Assembly: GCA_030374805.1 (NCBI GenBank)
Contig: JARGSG010000043.1
Coordinates: forward strand, 310,001 to 374,000
DNA length: 64,000 bases
Reading direction: 5' to 3'
DNA from: Gracilaria gracilis
Taxonomy: Eukaryota; Rhodophyta; Florideophyceae; Gracilariales; Gracilariaceae
Below the pieces are notes generated by a model that was not told where the DNA came from, searched no databases, and saw only the letters and a list, made by a program, of their open reading frames with translations. Positions within the stretch are counted from its first letter, which is position 1. Every line of letters starts with the position of its first letter. A program made the position numbers and the translations under genes. Below, piece after piece: positions 1 through 11,010 of this stretch.

Positions 1-2332
1 TTCGTCGCCTTCCCACATTAGGAAGAGTTGTGGGATGCCAGGAACGTCGACAAAGCCTATGTCCAGAAGCCATTCCTCCACGCAGAGTTGCCATAGCCGT
101 CCGGACTTACAAGTCCATAGGCTGGAGCGAGTAGCTTCCAGACTTCGTCGGTGTAAGTGCTCCACCCACGTGGGGGGCGCATGTATATATCTCGCTTCAA
201 CTCTCCGGCTTGGAGGTAAGCCGACTTTACGTCCAGGGAGGCAATAGGGAAGTGGAAACAAGGAGGATAGGGAGAGGAGGCGTGCGGATTGTGGAAAACT
301 GCGCCGTCGAGGAATCGGAGCGAAGGTCGTCCTTCTCGCGATCCCTATTCCCATGAGGGACTAGGCGGCACTTTAGCTTCATGGTCTTCCCTTCACCGTC
401 GTGTTTTACGACGAAGAAGTGGTGAGAGGAGATGAGGTTGGCATCCCTAGGGATGGACCGAATGGATACCGCACGATACGCTCCCTTCTCCTTGTAGTTT
501 CGCTTCTCTTTGGCAATAGATTCATCAAGTAGCCACCTCGGCGCGCCTTGGAGCTTGTGTTCCGTGAGTGGGTCGTTGCCAAACTTTTCATGAAGCTGCT
601 TCAAGATGGTTTGCTTGGTGGAGGTTAGGAATGCTTTTGGAGGAAGAGCAGTTGAGGATGATGCGAGTTCGCCAATGTCCTTCGACGGTATGTTGAAAGG
701 ACGAATGGCTGTTGCCCCGGCTAGATACGCAGAGCTAAGGGGATGGTCATCCCACTCTGCAAAAGCAGTGTGCATCTCTTGGTCATCTTCAAGTATTGGT
801 GGCTCCTCTGTTATCTGAACGAGCGGGTTTGTTGAGAATTCCGGCTGTTCCTGCTGTGGGACCACTTCAGGGTCGGGCGAAGGTTGAGGAAATTCGGTGT
901 ACCCAAGTTCTATGCGCTCGAGTTCTTCGAGCAGCTTAGACTTGGGGCGTAGGCGAAGGTCTTCGTACGCAACAGTGTACGAGAAACCGCGGAGGTCTTC
1001 TGTCGCCGAGACGATTACGAAGTGTTCATAGACCTCCTTGACAAACCCTGGATACCACTGTCCCCTCCTTGCGTTTTTCACAAAGTAGTAGACTGGTGTC
1101 TTGGGGACGAGCAGTGTCCTGTCCGAAGTGCTTGACGTCTTTTGTGCGGAGGAACGTATGCAGAGCTTGGCGAGATGCTTTCTCGTGATAGGCATCGGCG
1201 AGGTCCTTTGTAAGCCTAGCCTTGGGCAGGCCCTGGAGCGCCGGCCTATACCCTCGAGCAAGCTCGAAACTGGATACGAACCTCGAGCCTAGCAAGATGT
1301 TCTTGAGGAAAGCGGCTCTAGCGACCAGTTCTTGGTCGGAGGGGCACTGTTGCCATCTAGGAGCCGTGAATTGCCTGTCTTTAACGAGGGCGTTGGATCA
1401 GATATCTGATGGCTTCGTTGGAAGACTCAACGATTCCTAGTTTGTTGTGCCGACGGGCTGGCCTAGGGGAGAACGTAATGCCATGAAGAGGCACACATTG
1501 CCCTGAACTCTTGGCAATCGAATTCTGGATCGCCCGAGAGTTCGGTGGGCGCCCCATGAGATGAGATCCAATGGATCACAAAGCTTTCCGCAGCTTTCTT
1601 CATGTTCCTCGAGAGGCATAGCCATGCGACTGAGAAACCTGAGGCTGCATCCTTCATGTGAAGGATTGGGAGGTTGCCGAGCTCGGCTACAAACATGAAG
1701 TCCACTTGGACGTGCTCATTGAATTCTTTCAAGATACGGGAGAAGGAGACCTTCCTGGACGCTAACGGGCGCCCAGTGCTCGCACATGTCGTACATGAGT
1801 CATAGGCCGATTGTAGCAAGGCTTCGAGCGTCCTTGTGAGGACTCCCGCCCGTTGGCAGATCCTCTTCATGTCCTTCGGACGTAGGTGAGTGTAGAGATG
1901 AAAGCGCTTAGCGAAGCGCTCTTCATTCTCTATCGTCGTTCCCTTTAGAGCAAGGTTCTTCGCGAAGAAGGACTTGACAGAAGAGGTGGACGAGGGCACA
2001 AGGAGGAGTCTGGTTCGCTTCGTGAGTTCGGAACCAGTGTGATAGGTTCGGAGCAGGATTGAAGCGGAGTTGCCGACAACTCCTTCAGGAATTAGAACTT
2101 TGTTATCCTGGTTCAGGAGATCGGAACGTGAAAGTACGTCGTTGCCCAACAGAATTGGCCCCTTGCCATCCACTACGTAGAAGGGTAGCGAGAAGGGAGT
2201 TCCATTCTCGTCATTACCTTTAAGTTTCCACATGGCGAAGGTTGGCATGGCATCAATGCACTCTTCACCGAAGCCGTGAAGGAAAGGTTCGCAATCCAAC
2301 TCATCGAGGGCTAAGTCTACTCCCAATGACAC
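1..2332 (-). pseudogene. Pol of the first copia-type element (protease, integrase, reverse transcriptase), frame-broken
   Basis: The minus-strand frame from 2332 to 1463 holds the end of a protease-like domain (LLGNDVLSRSD) and then an integrase core, seen as VQVDFMFVAELGN, a conserved GAPTELSGDPEFD segment and HWISSHGAP. The frame then breaks; the sequence continues in another frame around 1463-1026 and returns in the frame 1261-227, which has the copia-like lead-in LKCRLVPHGNRDREKD and, beyond 227, the reverse transcriptase motif LDVKSAYLQAGELKRDIY. At least two frameshifts and several stops lie between integrase and reverse transcriptase, so a working polyprotein is unlikely. The catalytic DD of reverse transcriptase would lie outside the window. 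Confidence 0.7.
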
Positions 2333-2448
2333 GCAGAGCTGTGCAATGGCGCACAGAGATCCGACACTCTTTGGACAGCCCGGGTCGACGATTGGGTTTG
2401 GGTCCGCGAAGGCAGGAAAGAGGTCGGAATAGGCTCCTTCCCCTGCAG

Positions 2449-3750
2449 TTAGAGATGACTGCGTTGGGAGGGGTTGGAGCCTTTGTGAAAACCCTTGTCT
2501 GCTCTATCGCCCGTTTCCGACTTAGCTCTTTTCTCCTTTTGTGCGCGGATACGCTTGGTCTCATGGGAAGGACTCTGGCATTCATAACTTCCTCGAAGGT
2601 GCGTCTTGGAACCACAGTCGAAGCAGTACCCCGACTCTCGTTCGTTCTTGCGTTTGTTTGACTGACGAGGTCGAGAGCTGGTACCACGCTGCTTGTTCCT
2701 GGTCTGCTGGGAAGTATCGGTACCCTGCCTCGTACCGCCTTGCTTCTGGAAGGCGGCCAGCGCTTGTTGAACGCGCTGCCCGACCATGTTCTCGATGTCG
2801 GCCTTCGTGTACGCTTTCTCAGACGCCTTTGGCGTGAAAGTCAGATTGCGAATGACCTTAACTGCGTCGTCGAGGTTCAACTTGCAACGGGGGCCGGTGG
2901 AGAACATGTCACGGATTTGATTCTCTTCAGGAGAGCGATCATTCAGGTACTCAATGACTTCTGTGTACCCTTCGAGAAGTCCCTGTGCTCCGCTGACTAT
3001 GTCAGTAGCCTTGCGACGAACGGTAATAGCGTTTTCGGAGGACAGCGGCAGAGCTTCGTCGGAGTTGAAGAGGTCCGAGAACTTCTCAAAGAATTCGAGA
3101 ACAGAAGCATGAGAGCTTCGCGAGATTGAGACTTCCGGTTCCGGTTGGTCTCTCTGGCGGGCTTCGGCGAGCGCCACCAGTTGAAGCTTGGCATTGGTAA
3201 GCGTCTCCTCGCTGAGCATAGCATTGTTGAGAAGGGTGATTGCCAAGACCTCACTAACCTGCGAGGAGGTCGATAATCCCACGTGCATAAGGTGGTCGGC
3301 GGCTAAACCTCGGAAGCGGGAGACGAATGCATTGAGATCCTCGCTTCGACGACGTCGGCATTGCGTCACATCCGTGAAGGAAGATATTAGGCGGGTGACG
3401 ATCGCAATTGGAGGATCAACGGCGATGAGTTTGACAATATCCTTGACTGCCTCAATTTGATCGTTGTTATTTAAATCGATAAGTTGCTTAGCGACTGCCT
3501 CATCAACTATAGATTTCTGCTCACGAGGTAAGCCACGGTCATAAAAGTGACGAGCAAGAGTGGCGTAGACAGTTTTGTACAACCGGTCGGTGCCTTTCTC
3601 TACGGCGGCTTGTATGGTTTCGACCCAACGTGAAACGTCGCGACGATACTCTTGGAGGTCTCCTTCCGGCTTAAACATCGGAGGATCGGTGGGTGAAAGT
3701 GGTTTAGAGGAACGTAAACCTGGGCCCATAACTGGGGTAGCGTTGTCCAT
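2449..3750 (-). CDS. Gag polyprotein of the first copia-type element
   Basis: An open frame of about 433 codons from the ATG at 3750 (protein starts MDNATPVMG); the frame is open a little further upstream without an ATG. The first two thirds are helical and capsid-like. The C-terminal third is Gln, Arg and Lys rich and carries one zinc knuckle of the form C-x2-C-x4-H-x6-C (CFDCGSKTHLRG...C), followed by a very basic tail, as expected for nucleocapsid binding to RNA. It is the first gene of the minus-strand element and is followed by the pol frame. The frame is intact, unlike pol. Family assignment rests on the knuckle and on position before pol; the capsid part itself I do not recognise. Confidence 0.65.
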   Translation of the reverse strand: MDNATPVMGPGLRSSKPLSPTDPPMFKPEGDLQEYRRDVSRWVETIQAAVEKGTDRLYKTVYATLARHFYDRGLPREQKSIVDEAVAKQLIDLNNNDQIEAVKDIVKLIAVDPPIAIVTRLISSFTDVTQCRRRRSEDLNAFVSRFRGLAADHLMHVGLSTSSQVSEVLAITLLNNAMLSEETLTNAKLQLVALAEARQRDQPEPEVSISRSSHASVLEFFEKFSDLFNSDEALPLSSENAITVRRKATDIVSGAQGLLEGYTEVIEYLNDRSPEENQIRDMFSTGPRCKLNLDDAVKVIRNLTFTPKASEKAYTKADIENMVGQRVQQALAAFQKQGGTRQGTDTSQQTRNKQRGTSSRPRQSNKRKNERESGYCFDCGSKTHLRGSYECQSPSHETKRIRAQKEKRAKSETGDRADKGFHKGSNPSQRSHL

Positions 3751-3889
3751 CGCGTAGACGGTAGCAAGGCGAGTGGGGTTGACGAGCGGGCCGGCTAGAG
3801 CAAACGGGAGCAAGGACCAGCAGAAAGAGGGAGAGACTGTTCTCTCCGTGCTGACTCCCCCGGGACTCGCGCAGGCGCTGCGGAGTCCC

Positions 3890-4480
3890 GGTATTTTATT
3901 GTAGTGGTGTTAGGCGCGCCTCTAGCGCGGAGGCGCGCCCGAGCTCAAAGTGATAGGGCGCTCAGGGGGCTGGGCACATGAGCGCGTAGTGATGGCTGAC
4001 ACAAAGAGGCCCGCCAACGGCGGCTGGGCCTTGAGCACCGTGTACAGCTGTCCACACTTTGAGCCACCCGGCTGGCTCACATACGAAGCCCTGGACGAGC
4101 TCGCGCTGCTCGCCTAGCCGGAGGTGCGCTTAGTGTCTGTGGATACCGGTCGGCCTCTTGCAAGGCGAGAGCGCCACACATGCAAGGCGAGAGCGCCACA
4201 CATGCAAGGCGAGAGCGCCACACATGCAAGGCGAGAGCGCCACACACACGTCATTATATGCGCCGTGCCCAACTGCGCATACAGCAATGCGGCGGTGGCG
4301 TGCACTGGCAAAATAAATTGCGCGATCGTCCGGCTCGGCGCTCTGCCCGCCGGCGGTGCGAAGCGCGCTGACGCGCGCTTCGCGCGCGCCTACAAATCCC
4401 TACGTCACGCTACCTACCTTACAAGGGTACACGTACAGAACGGACATCAATATACCATTACATTTCGCACTTACACTTAC
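3890..4480 (-). repeat. GC-rich LTR-like region of the first copia-type element
   Basis: A stretch without a gene, very rich in CpG, upstream of gag. Positions about 4036-4357 recur in inverted orientation at 15990-15940 plus 11343-11129, split there by the second copia element. Positions about 4384-4460 recur at 16165-16233 (inverted) and 16234-16290 (direct). Repetition of exactly these parts elsewhere supports an LTR or similar terminal repeat. I could not fix its TG and CA ends. Confidence 0.5.
4159..4247 (+). repeat. Four 22-bp tandem repeats inside the LTR-like region
   Basis: The unit CAAGGCGAGAGCGCCACACATG is repeated four times with no or almost no change. The inverted copy of this region near 11243-11290 has only two units, so the number varies between copies. 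Confidence 0.85.
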
Positions 4481-4737
4481 ACCAAAGTCTCAAAGCTGGT
4501 CAGTCTAGCTAGGAATGGCGGGAGGGACATCGAGTCACAGTTGATTAATATGGAATGCCTATAAGCAATGTAACTGTAAGGAACCCCCAGATATTTGGTT
4601 GCAGTATTCTTTCCCTACACGCTGCCATGTCGGCGTGATCAACGCTTGTCCTTCCTGAAATAAAGGTTTCTCTCTCTCTTTGATCTCTACGACGTCCACA
4701 TAGCCGTGCATTGAAATGTTGTTCAACCTGAAGCGCC

Positions 4738-5826
4738 ATGAAACAATATTCCATAGCCAGCAAACTCACTCTACTACTCGCAACTACCCAGATGTATGTC
4801 GTCATCACGCATGCCCTTTCCTTCTCCCGATACAGCTCAGATCCTAGTCTTGCGCAGACGTACCGAAAGGCCCCTGTTACTCGACAATCATGGGATGAAA
4901 CTCAATTGGCACAACGTCAGTACACAGTTCAGCTGTTGGACTCCATAGTTGCGTTGGTTTTGACTCTACTTTGGATGAGTGGAGAATTGATTAACCAATG
5001 CGACAGTGATTTTTCCTTTCGTAGTCTTCGATTCGGATGTTTTCTACGTCCAGTTTGGCTTTGCATCGTCATTCTTGGTGTGTTTTCGCTCGTGGTTGAT
5101 GTTGTTTTAGCGGCAACTCTTAAGATACGCATAGAAGCTACGCAACCAGTAGCGATTGCTGCACTTCTTGCGTTTGCATTGCGCAGTTGGATGGGGCGAT
5201 CTGCACAATCCCAAATAGAACGTTTGAAGTTGGCAACTTTCCTGAACACTAAAAAGGTCAGATACGGGATTATAAGGGGTCCTCTAGGTCATTGTAACTA
5301 TGTAATTGACCCCAATGTAGCTGGAACCGACACTAACACCTGGAAACCCGAGCACATTTTCAGACAGCAACAGGTATTGAGTGGGAAGAAGCTACCTCGA
5401 GTATCCGTACGAACGAAGCAAGTATGGGCACAAGTAAGAGAAATGAGTTGTAGCATTCGTGTGATAAGAGCTGTAGTGTGGGCAGATTGGCTTCCAACGA
5501 GGGCAATTGAAGAAGTTGAATGGAGAAAAGTTTTGGAAATACCGAGAGTGCATGGCGCGTTAAAAAGTAGCGTGGGCCTTACCGTATTGAAAGGTGTGGG
5601 TATTTCTGTTTTGCCCAACTGGCTCACCATGGACTTTTGGGAAAAAGACGGATGGCTTGTGGCTGCTCTTTGGGCCGCAGAATGTCATGAGTCTGTGGAA
5701 AGAGTTTGGAAGAAGGCTCTTGAGCTTATTCCGGATGACGGTAGTCCTATTCCTGACGCCAATGCGTTCGTTTCGAGTGTTCAAGGGCTCATGCTGGACA
5801 AATCCTATCGTGATTGGGGAGAATAG
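4738..5826 (+). CDS. Unknown multi-pass membrane protein
   Basis: An uninterrupted frame of 362 codons from an ATG. The start is hydrophobic (residues about 5-25, possible signal or anchor). Further hydrophobic stretches lie near residues 65-83 (LLDSIVALVLTLLWMSG), 105-130 (LCIVILGVFSLVVDVVLAA) and 137-152. The remaining 210 residues are soluble in character, with many Trp and charged residues and no motif I recognise. The coding sequence has ordinary composition with mixed third positions, unlike the GC-rich LTR on its left. It is probably a host gene, perhaps specific to the lineage. No function is proposed. Confidence 0.5.
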   Translation: MKQYSIASKLTLLLATTQMYVVITHALSFSRYSSDPSLAQTYRKAPVTRQSWDETQLAQRQYTVQLLDSIVALVLTLLWMSGELINQCDSDFSFRSLRFGCFLRPVWLCIVILGVFSLVVDVVLAATLKIRIEATQPVAIAALLAFALRSWMGRSAQSQIERLKLATFLNTKKVRYGIIRGPLGHCNYVIDPNVAGTDTNTWKPEHIFRQQQVLSGKKLPRVSVRTKQVWAQVREMSCSIRVIRAVVWADWLPTRAIEEVEWRKVLEIPRVHGALKSSVGLTVLKGVGISVLPNWLTMDFWEKDGWLVAALWAAECHESVERVWKKALELIPDDGSPIPDANAFVSSVQGLMLDKSYRDWGE

Positions 5827-7671
5827 GTTACCAAACAGGGAGAACCCGGGAGGTCGTCAAACTCGCCCAAGCGATCGGTCAGCTTGCCGGTCGCCTTCGC
5901 GGACCTGGGTGGTACGTCGTGAAAAGGCTCCCGTCTAACTGCACGCACGCAGTCGGTCACGAGCATGTTTTCGGAAGAAGATCCAACCGCCCTTTCCCTG
6001 AATTTTTTCCCTCGAACAAAGAGCTTGAATAGAGCCTCTGGACAGGGGGTTTTCAGGGTTTTCTGGGATGGACTACGCTTGGGTCGGAAGATGACGCAGT
6101 CTACGGGCCGGTTCTTCTACCTGATCTCGCCGACGATGTAGGGGTTGGGTGTAAAGGACGTCGTCAATGGTTTCTTTGGCGACAAAAGCGGTACATGCGA
6201 AGCGCCTTGTCGTGGTGTACACCTTACGCGGCGAGCTCTAGAGGTTGAATGGAGAGGTTCAGTGAAAAAGAAGGCGATAATCGTCGCAAACGAAACGCTT
6301 CTGCCGTCGAAAACACCTTAGGTACCTACTGCTTTTTTTGTACCATATTATAGCCTCGTGAGTGTAGCACGGCTACTGATTTGTGGTTTGTAGCTACGGT
6401 GTAGAGATAAGTGTTATAGGTTGTTGGGGTTCTTAGCATACCCACGCGTACGAGTAATTCACGTACGCGTTTCATAAATGAGGGAGAGGGAAAAGCCAAA
6501 CCTTGAGAGGTTGGCCTTAAAGCTCGTAAACACAGGTTCTGGTAGTACAACAGAACCCCACGCTCTCTAATGCATTTTGTTACAACCTGTTTGAAAGAAC
6601 GATGTTTTCAATGCCCAAAAGTAGTCATAGGAACAATAAAATGCGGCATCGCATTTGCTTTGTATCAAAGTTCGAACATAGTCAAGTGTTTTCGTCAAAC
6701 AAGTCTCCACAGCAGTAATCTTTTCTTCCAACTACTCGCCAAAGGCTTTTACTTGTCACTATCAGGTTCTCGGAGGTTCATCGAATTGTGAGGGATCTCT
6801 GAAAAAGGCATGTCTCATAGATTTGACGCAGCAGGTAACCTCTCAGTATTAACTTTGACGAACTTGTTACTTTATACTTTGTTAGTACGGAAAGCCCATA
6901 AAATATCTCAGTTCAGTTGACGTACATGGCTCACCAAGTTACGCCAACGATAAGGGAAACTTCTTTGCTACAAACGCAACGGTAGCGCAATTGCACAGTC
7001 TCACTTACATGCAGAGTTCTCCCTGCATGACCTCTCTCATATCCAGCTCTGAGGCTCTTACAATCGAGCGCAACATGATGTTGCAAGAGTAAGTTGGAGA
7101 AAAACTGGTTTGATGGCTATCGTCTATATATAGAATACTCTCTTGAAAGGCTGCTCATCGGTTGCATTTTGGGCGGTGTGAATGGGGAATTTCTTTTTGA
7201 AGTGAATTCGGCTGTCAACATCATCATGCATACATTCTGTGCGGGTTGGGATCAACCCTCCAAGACCACCAAGGATATAGAGTAATCCTTGTGCCCTGCC
7301 CAAGAATCAGGCGTATTGTCTTCCATTTGTTTTCTTACTCTGTTCGATCTATTCAAAAGTGAGTTATGGGAATATCATTTTATGACTGGCTGCACGGAGG
7401 AACATCAGAATCCATCTTCATTGGGAAACCAGAATCGGGAAGCAAGTAAGCACAAGAACGCTGGAAACTGCAACCCATCGCCATGCAAAACACATTCAGG
7501 CCATCATTCGACCTTTCACTCCATTTTCCGCAACTGCAGAAGAAAACGGCTGTGTTCATGCACCCCCGACACACCACCAATGCACTGCCCGCGCACGTAT
7601 CCAAGATGGGCGGCCACTTTTATTGGCCCGCTGCAGAGCGCTAGCCCACTTGCCCTCTAGACGGGCGCCCG
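5827..7671. other. No recognisable gene
   Basis: Only short frames without domain character. Around 6300-6560 and 6830-7290 the sequence is AT-richer. I see no repeat, RNA gene or transposon motif here. Confidence 0.4.
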
Positions 7672-8361
7672 ATGGTGCCGGTGATACAGCTGAGGAAGGT
7701 CGACGTACCAGAACTTGGGTTTCCGGAAGCAAAGAACCTGTTTCAGCTTTTGTGGTGTCCGGACGAGTACCACGAGGACACGAACTATGGGCCGTATCCC
7801 CGTTGCGTTTGGCGACATGTTCAACATGAGGACGGTACAGAGCTTTTGCAACCCGACCAAGTGCCTCGACCTACTCCACTCACAGATAGGTTTGCGATCC
7901 CAAGACCGTGTGCAGTGCACCCCGAACGCATGGAGGAGTATCCTGCTTATCAGGAGCTGGAGCAGATATCGGATACTTCTGCGGAACAGATAGACAGCTG
8001 GGTTGCTGAGAATGCGGAGCAGGACTTGGTGGCACTCGGGGAGCTTGGTTTGGAAGGCGATGATAAGATTTATGAAGAATGCTGGGGTGCTTGCCCAAAC
8101 ACCAAGGTAGGAGGGTGGGTGTACTGGACGCACGACGTTAGTTTGTGTACATGCACTGAATGTGGGAACAAAATGGAACACCTCCTTTCTATATCGTCTT
8201 TGGAATATGGCGGTGGGCCGGTGTCGAGATGGTACCCGATAGACGAACCGCGAGAGCAATCGCGTGAGGGAACCGAAATGTGGCTGGGTGACTCTGAAAG
8301 GTTTGTGATGTTTGTTTGCAGAGCATGCTATCACTTTCCTATCAGGGGAAAACTGGGGTAG
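7672..8361 (+). CDS. DUF1963 / YwqG-like protein
   Basis: A 229-codon frame from ATG. The N-terminal part has the pattern FPEAKNLFQLLWCP...WR. The centre has GGWVYWTHD. It is followed by a Cys-x-x-Cys site, CTCTECGNKMEHLLSISS, and then a second CRAC site close to the C-terminus (FVMFVCRACY). This order (GG-x-x-x-W, C-x-x-C-G, L-x-I-x-S, then ...F-x-C-x-x-C) matches my memory of the DUF1963/YwqG family, whose biochemical role is unknown. The four cysteines could bind a metal. The frame is intact, one of few in this window. It could also be a diverged relative, since I cannot align it. Confidence 0.6.
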   Translation: MVPVIQLRKVDVPELGFPEAKNLFQLLWCPDEYHEDTNYGPYPRCVWRHVQHEDGTELLQPDQVPRPTPLTDRFAIPRPCAVHPERMEEYPAYQELEQISDTSAEQIDSWVAENAEQDLVALGELGLEGDDKIYEECWGACPNTKVGGWVYWTHDVSLCTCTECGNKMEHLLSISSLEYGGGPVSRWYPIDEPREQSREGTEMWLGDSERFVMFVCRACYHFPIRGKLG

Positions 8362-8838
8362 ATTGTGAGACATTGGTTTGAAAAAAGCTATTGTTTGTGG
8401 CTCTGCACAATCAATTGTGAACATCTGGTTCATCTGGTTGAGTCTGGTAGCGACGCGGGCACAAGTGTTGGTGGTGAAATCGCAACAAGTGGTTTTAGTC
8501 CAGCACGGTGTGAGGAATGCAGGAGAGCGTGCGTAATGCACAAGTGCGCCATATGTGAGTATATGATGCGATATGTGTTTACAAATGGGAGGTTTTTGTG
8601 TTTTGCAAGGGATGTACCGACGGCACCAAGGGTAGAAAGCAGAGAGAATTACAGAGACGGCTTGTACGTAGAGAGTTGAAGGCTTTAAAGTCCTCCTTAG
8701 AGGTGCGAACAATGAGTTGACGCAGTTGAAGATTGTGGCGAATGATATGATACAGGCTCACCTTTTGCGCAGGGTCGGTAGCATGTCGATTTTCCTCTAC
8801 CCAATTCAACAGCGTTGTTCTCCTTTTGTGGGTATGGA

Positions 8839-9561
8839 TTACGTGCAGGGCGAAGAACTTCGCTCAATTCTTCTTCTAGGAAGCGAAGGCGGTCCGGGCT
8901 GGTCAAGACTTCCAACGCAAACAAACTTAACTCTGACTCCGTTCAAATCGCTGTTCCATATAATTAAATCATACAAAACACCAAAGATGCGAAATCCTCG
9001 CCGAACAGCTCTCATTCTAATGTTGATCGGGTACAATGCTGGTTCTTCGTATATTGGAGTTATAGCATAAACAATTGTAAGTCCATGGTCCAATGAGATT
9101 AACTTCTCGGCCACGAGACGTTCGTAGCAAGCCATAACTGGAGAATTTGCGTACGCATGGCAAGTAACGAAGTTCCTGGCATCTTTGTGCGAGCCACCGA
9201 GGCGGGCTGCAATCAGATAGCAACGCTGCCTCCTTGGTCCATTTGCGAGTTGTTTCCATCCAGAAGGCTTGATCGATCCTCCAGGTGACTTATCTTTTCT
9301 GAGCGCGTTATAACTTGCCTGGGTCATGCAAGCGTGAACATCTAAGTTCTTTTGCTCATCATCGAATCCTCTGTTCGCAAGAAAACCGCCATGCTGCGAA
9401 AAAGCTAGAACGTTTGCTGCATCTATCAAATGCAGACCACTTGGCCTGACTGTAGTGTTGAACTCAAAGATTCCAATCTCATCCACATGAAAGCTGAACC
9501 CTGCTAAAGCTAGAGATAACAGTATGAGAATAATAGGAAGATGGAAAGCACAGAAACCCAT
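8839..9561 (-). CDS. Secreted DNA/RNA non-specific endonuclease-like protein, catalytic His replaced
   Basis: A 240-codon frame from ATG with a clear signal peptide (about residues 1-21, LPIILILLSLALAGFS). The middle part resembles the Endonuclease_NS_2 family of beta-beta-alpha metal nucleases: LIAARLGGSHKDARN, then a segment with YANSPVMACYE and a TIVYAITPIYEEPALYP strand. In that family a conserved His stands just before LIA. Here the residue is Tyr (codon TAT near 9216-9218), a change reachable by one C-to-T transition. The following Asn of the N-F-V segment is kept. The protein would be exported, but nuclease activity is doubtful. The last 40 residues are basic and may not belong to the fold. 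It could be a decayed gene or a non-catalytic homologue. Confidence 0.55.
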   Translation of the reverse strand: MGFCAFHLPIILILLSLALAGFSFHVDEIGIFEFNTTVRPSGLHLIDAANVLAFSQHGGFLANRGFDDEQKNLDVHACMTQASYNALRKDKSPGGSIKPSGWKQLANGPRRQRCYLIAARLGGSHKDARNFVTCHAYANSPVMACYERLVAEKLISLDHGLTIVYAITPIYEEPALYPINIRMRAVRRGFRIFGVLYDLIIWNSDLNGVRVKFVCVGSLDQPGPPSLPRRRIERSSSPCT

Positions 9562-10314
9562 TGTCGCAGAGATAGAGAGAAAGAGCCTTGGGATGGAGTT
9601 TGAATGTCGGGCAAATCTCTGTATGTCTTTGTTCTTGACTCGTTCATTGTCCTTCTGCTTTTATAGGAGCAATCTATATGGCAATCAATCGCATCGAAGT
9701 GAGCTTCCAAGCATGTGAGACACGAAACAAGCAGAACTTTGACGCCCTCCCGGATTCCGAGAAGGTCGCACCATCCACTATATGACAGCCAAAATGTAGA
9801 GTGTGGTGGTACGCGTTGATCTGGCTCTCGTACGGATCAGTGCGCTCACAGTCATTGGCAAAATTTTGTGTTCACTGGTGCAGTTAATGGCACCGTTTGA
9901 TATTTTAGAAGAGGTTTACGAATGTGGTTGCGAATGGAGAGCATAATGATGTTAAACGGAATACTGCGACGAGGGTGATAGAGAGAGAGAGTGATACGTT
10001 TGTCTATTTTCTGTGCGGCGCTCAAAGGGCGATGCGACGGCGCTGGGTTTGCCAGCGAATGTCGTCTGCTGACTAATGACGTTGTAGGTTTACGTATAGT
10101 GCTCACAAGACGTAGACGGGAGAGAGAAGTCTGCTCGGCGTCGTCTCTAGCTAGATGTTCTCCATTTGCAAGCAGCCTGAACCCATACCTGTACAGTACC
10201 TTGTATTGGAAACATCATGATGGCTCGCCCCTCAATCCGTATCTACTCGAAATGCGAAGTGCATCACATGCTAAAACTGCGACCATTTGTGTTACACAGA
10301 AACAAACCGGGTGC
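9562..10314. other. No recognisable gene
   Basis: Intergenic sequence between two minus-strand genes. It should hold the promoter of the nuclease-like gene. No motif, repeat or RNA gene was recognised. Confidence 0.4.
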
Positions 10315-11010
10315 TTAACGACGGCCGGACCATTGCCTCATTAAAGACAACAAACCTTTTTTATCACTCTTACTGAAGCACGAGGTGTCGCCATCATATA
10401 GTTCTTGATAAATAGTACGCGCTTCAGATCTTCCCGTGGACGAGTTCCAACTAGTGCGATATCCACGGCACATGACAGGAGTCATACTGATTGTGAAAGA
10501 GAACAGAGTTAGGGTTGAACAATAAACGTATCCCTTGTGTACACGCCCAGTAGCCACCTCACTGCAAACCCAAGCACGCATTGAACCGTGAGCCACAGAT
10601 GCGCCCCCAAGAACGAGCACAACACTAAAAGCGTACGGAGAAAGACCATGTTGCACCCACTCCTGGCCCGCCATATGAGGCGCCGCCCCACTCGTATAAA
10701 TGTTATCGAACCACAAACGAAAGTCGTTAACGCCATACTGCCTAAATATGTCGCAAATCATGGTATCCAACTCTGCAAGACCTTGGGGCTTGCATGGAGT
10801 CACTCCACGGGATTCGTAGGATACTGCAAAATTCACGGCTTCTTCATCATGATTCCCGGTAAATCTTCCACCTTCAAGAGCCCTTTTTAGAAGTATAAGA
10901 CGTTCATCTTTCTCTGAACGTTTGTAAAGGCGGCCTGAGATGGAGTTGGTGAGACCGGCGCCTGATGGGCTGTCCCGAAACTTTACCTTCGATACAGACA
11001 GCTCTGACAT
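10315..11010 (-). CDS. Unknown protein with hydrophobic C-terminal half
   Basis: A 231-codon frame if the ATG at 11010 is used. The frame runs open further upstream into the repeat at 11129-11343, but that part reads through repeat DNA and is not likely to be coding. The N-terminal 60 residues are charged. The centre has a Trp-rich segment (FRLWFDNIYTSGAAPHM) followed by SPYAFSVVLVLGGASVAHG and a second hydrophobic stretch TLTLFSFTISMTPVM, which could be membrane segments. I do not recognise the family. Expression could be affected by the repeat and copia insertion just upstream of its start. Confidence 0.4.
   Translation of the reverse strand: MSELSVSKVKFRDSPSGAGLTNSISGRLYKRSEKDERLILLKRALEGGRFTGNHDEEAVNFAVSYESRGVTPCKPQGLAELDTMICDIFRQYGVNDFRLWFDNIYTSGAAPHMAGQEWVQHGLSPYAFSVVLVLGGASVAHGSMRAWVCSEVATGRVHKGYVYCSTLTLFSFTISMTPVMCRGYRTSWNSSTGRSEARTIYQELYDGDTSCFSKSDKKGLLSLMRQWSGRR

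Larger units (their letters stand above)
1..4480 (-). mobile_element. Copia-type LTR retrotransposon, truncated by the window edge
   Basis: Read on the minus strand, the domains run gag with zinc knuckle, protease-like segment, integrase core, then reverse transcriptase. Integrase before reverse transcriptase is the order that defines the Ty1/copia superfamily. The reverse transcriptase runs off the window at position 1, so the downstream LTR is not seen. A GC-rich LTR-like region lies upstream of gag at about 3890-4480. The integrase part has frame breaks near 1460-1300, so this copy is probably dead. It differs from the copia element at 11.3-15.9 kb in sequence and codon use. Confidence 0.75.

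Noticed and set aside
4124-4564. 146-codon open frame across the LTR-like region
   Set aside because: It is a by-product of the 22-bp tandem repeat and GC-rich sequence. The protein is simple repeats and the inverted copy does not preserve it.
7657-8712. 351-codon minus-strand frame opposite the DUF1963-like gene
   Set aside because: No domain character, and it lies over the plus-strand gene whose cysteine motifs are recognisable.
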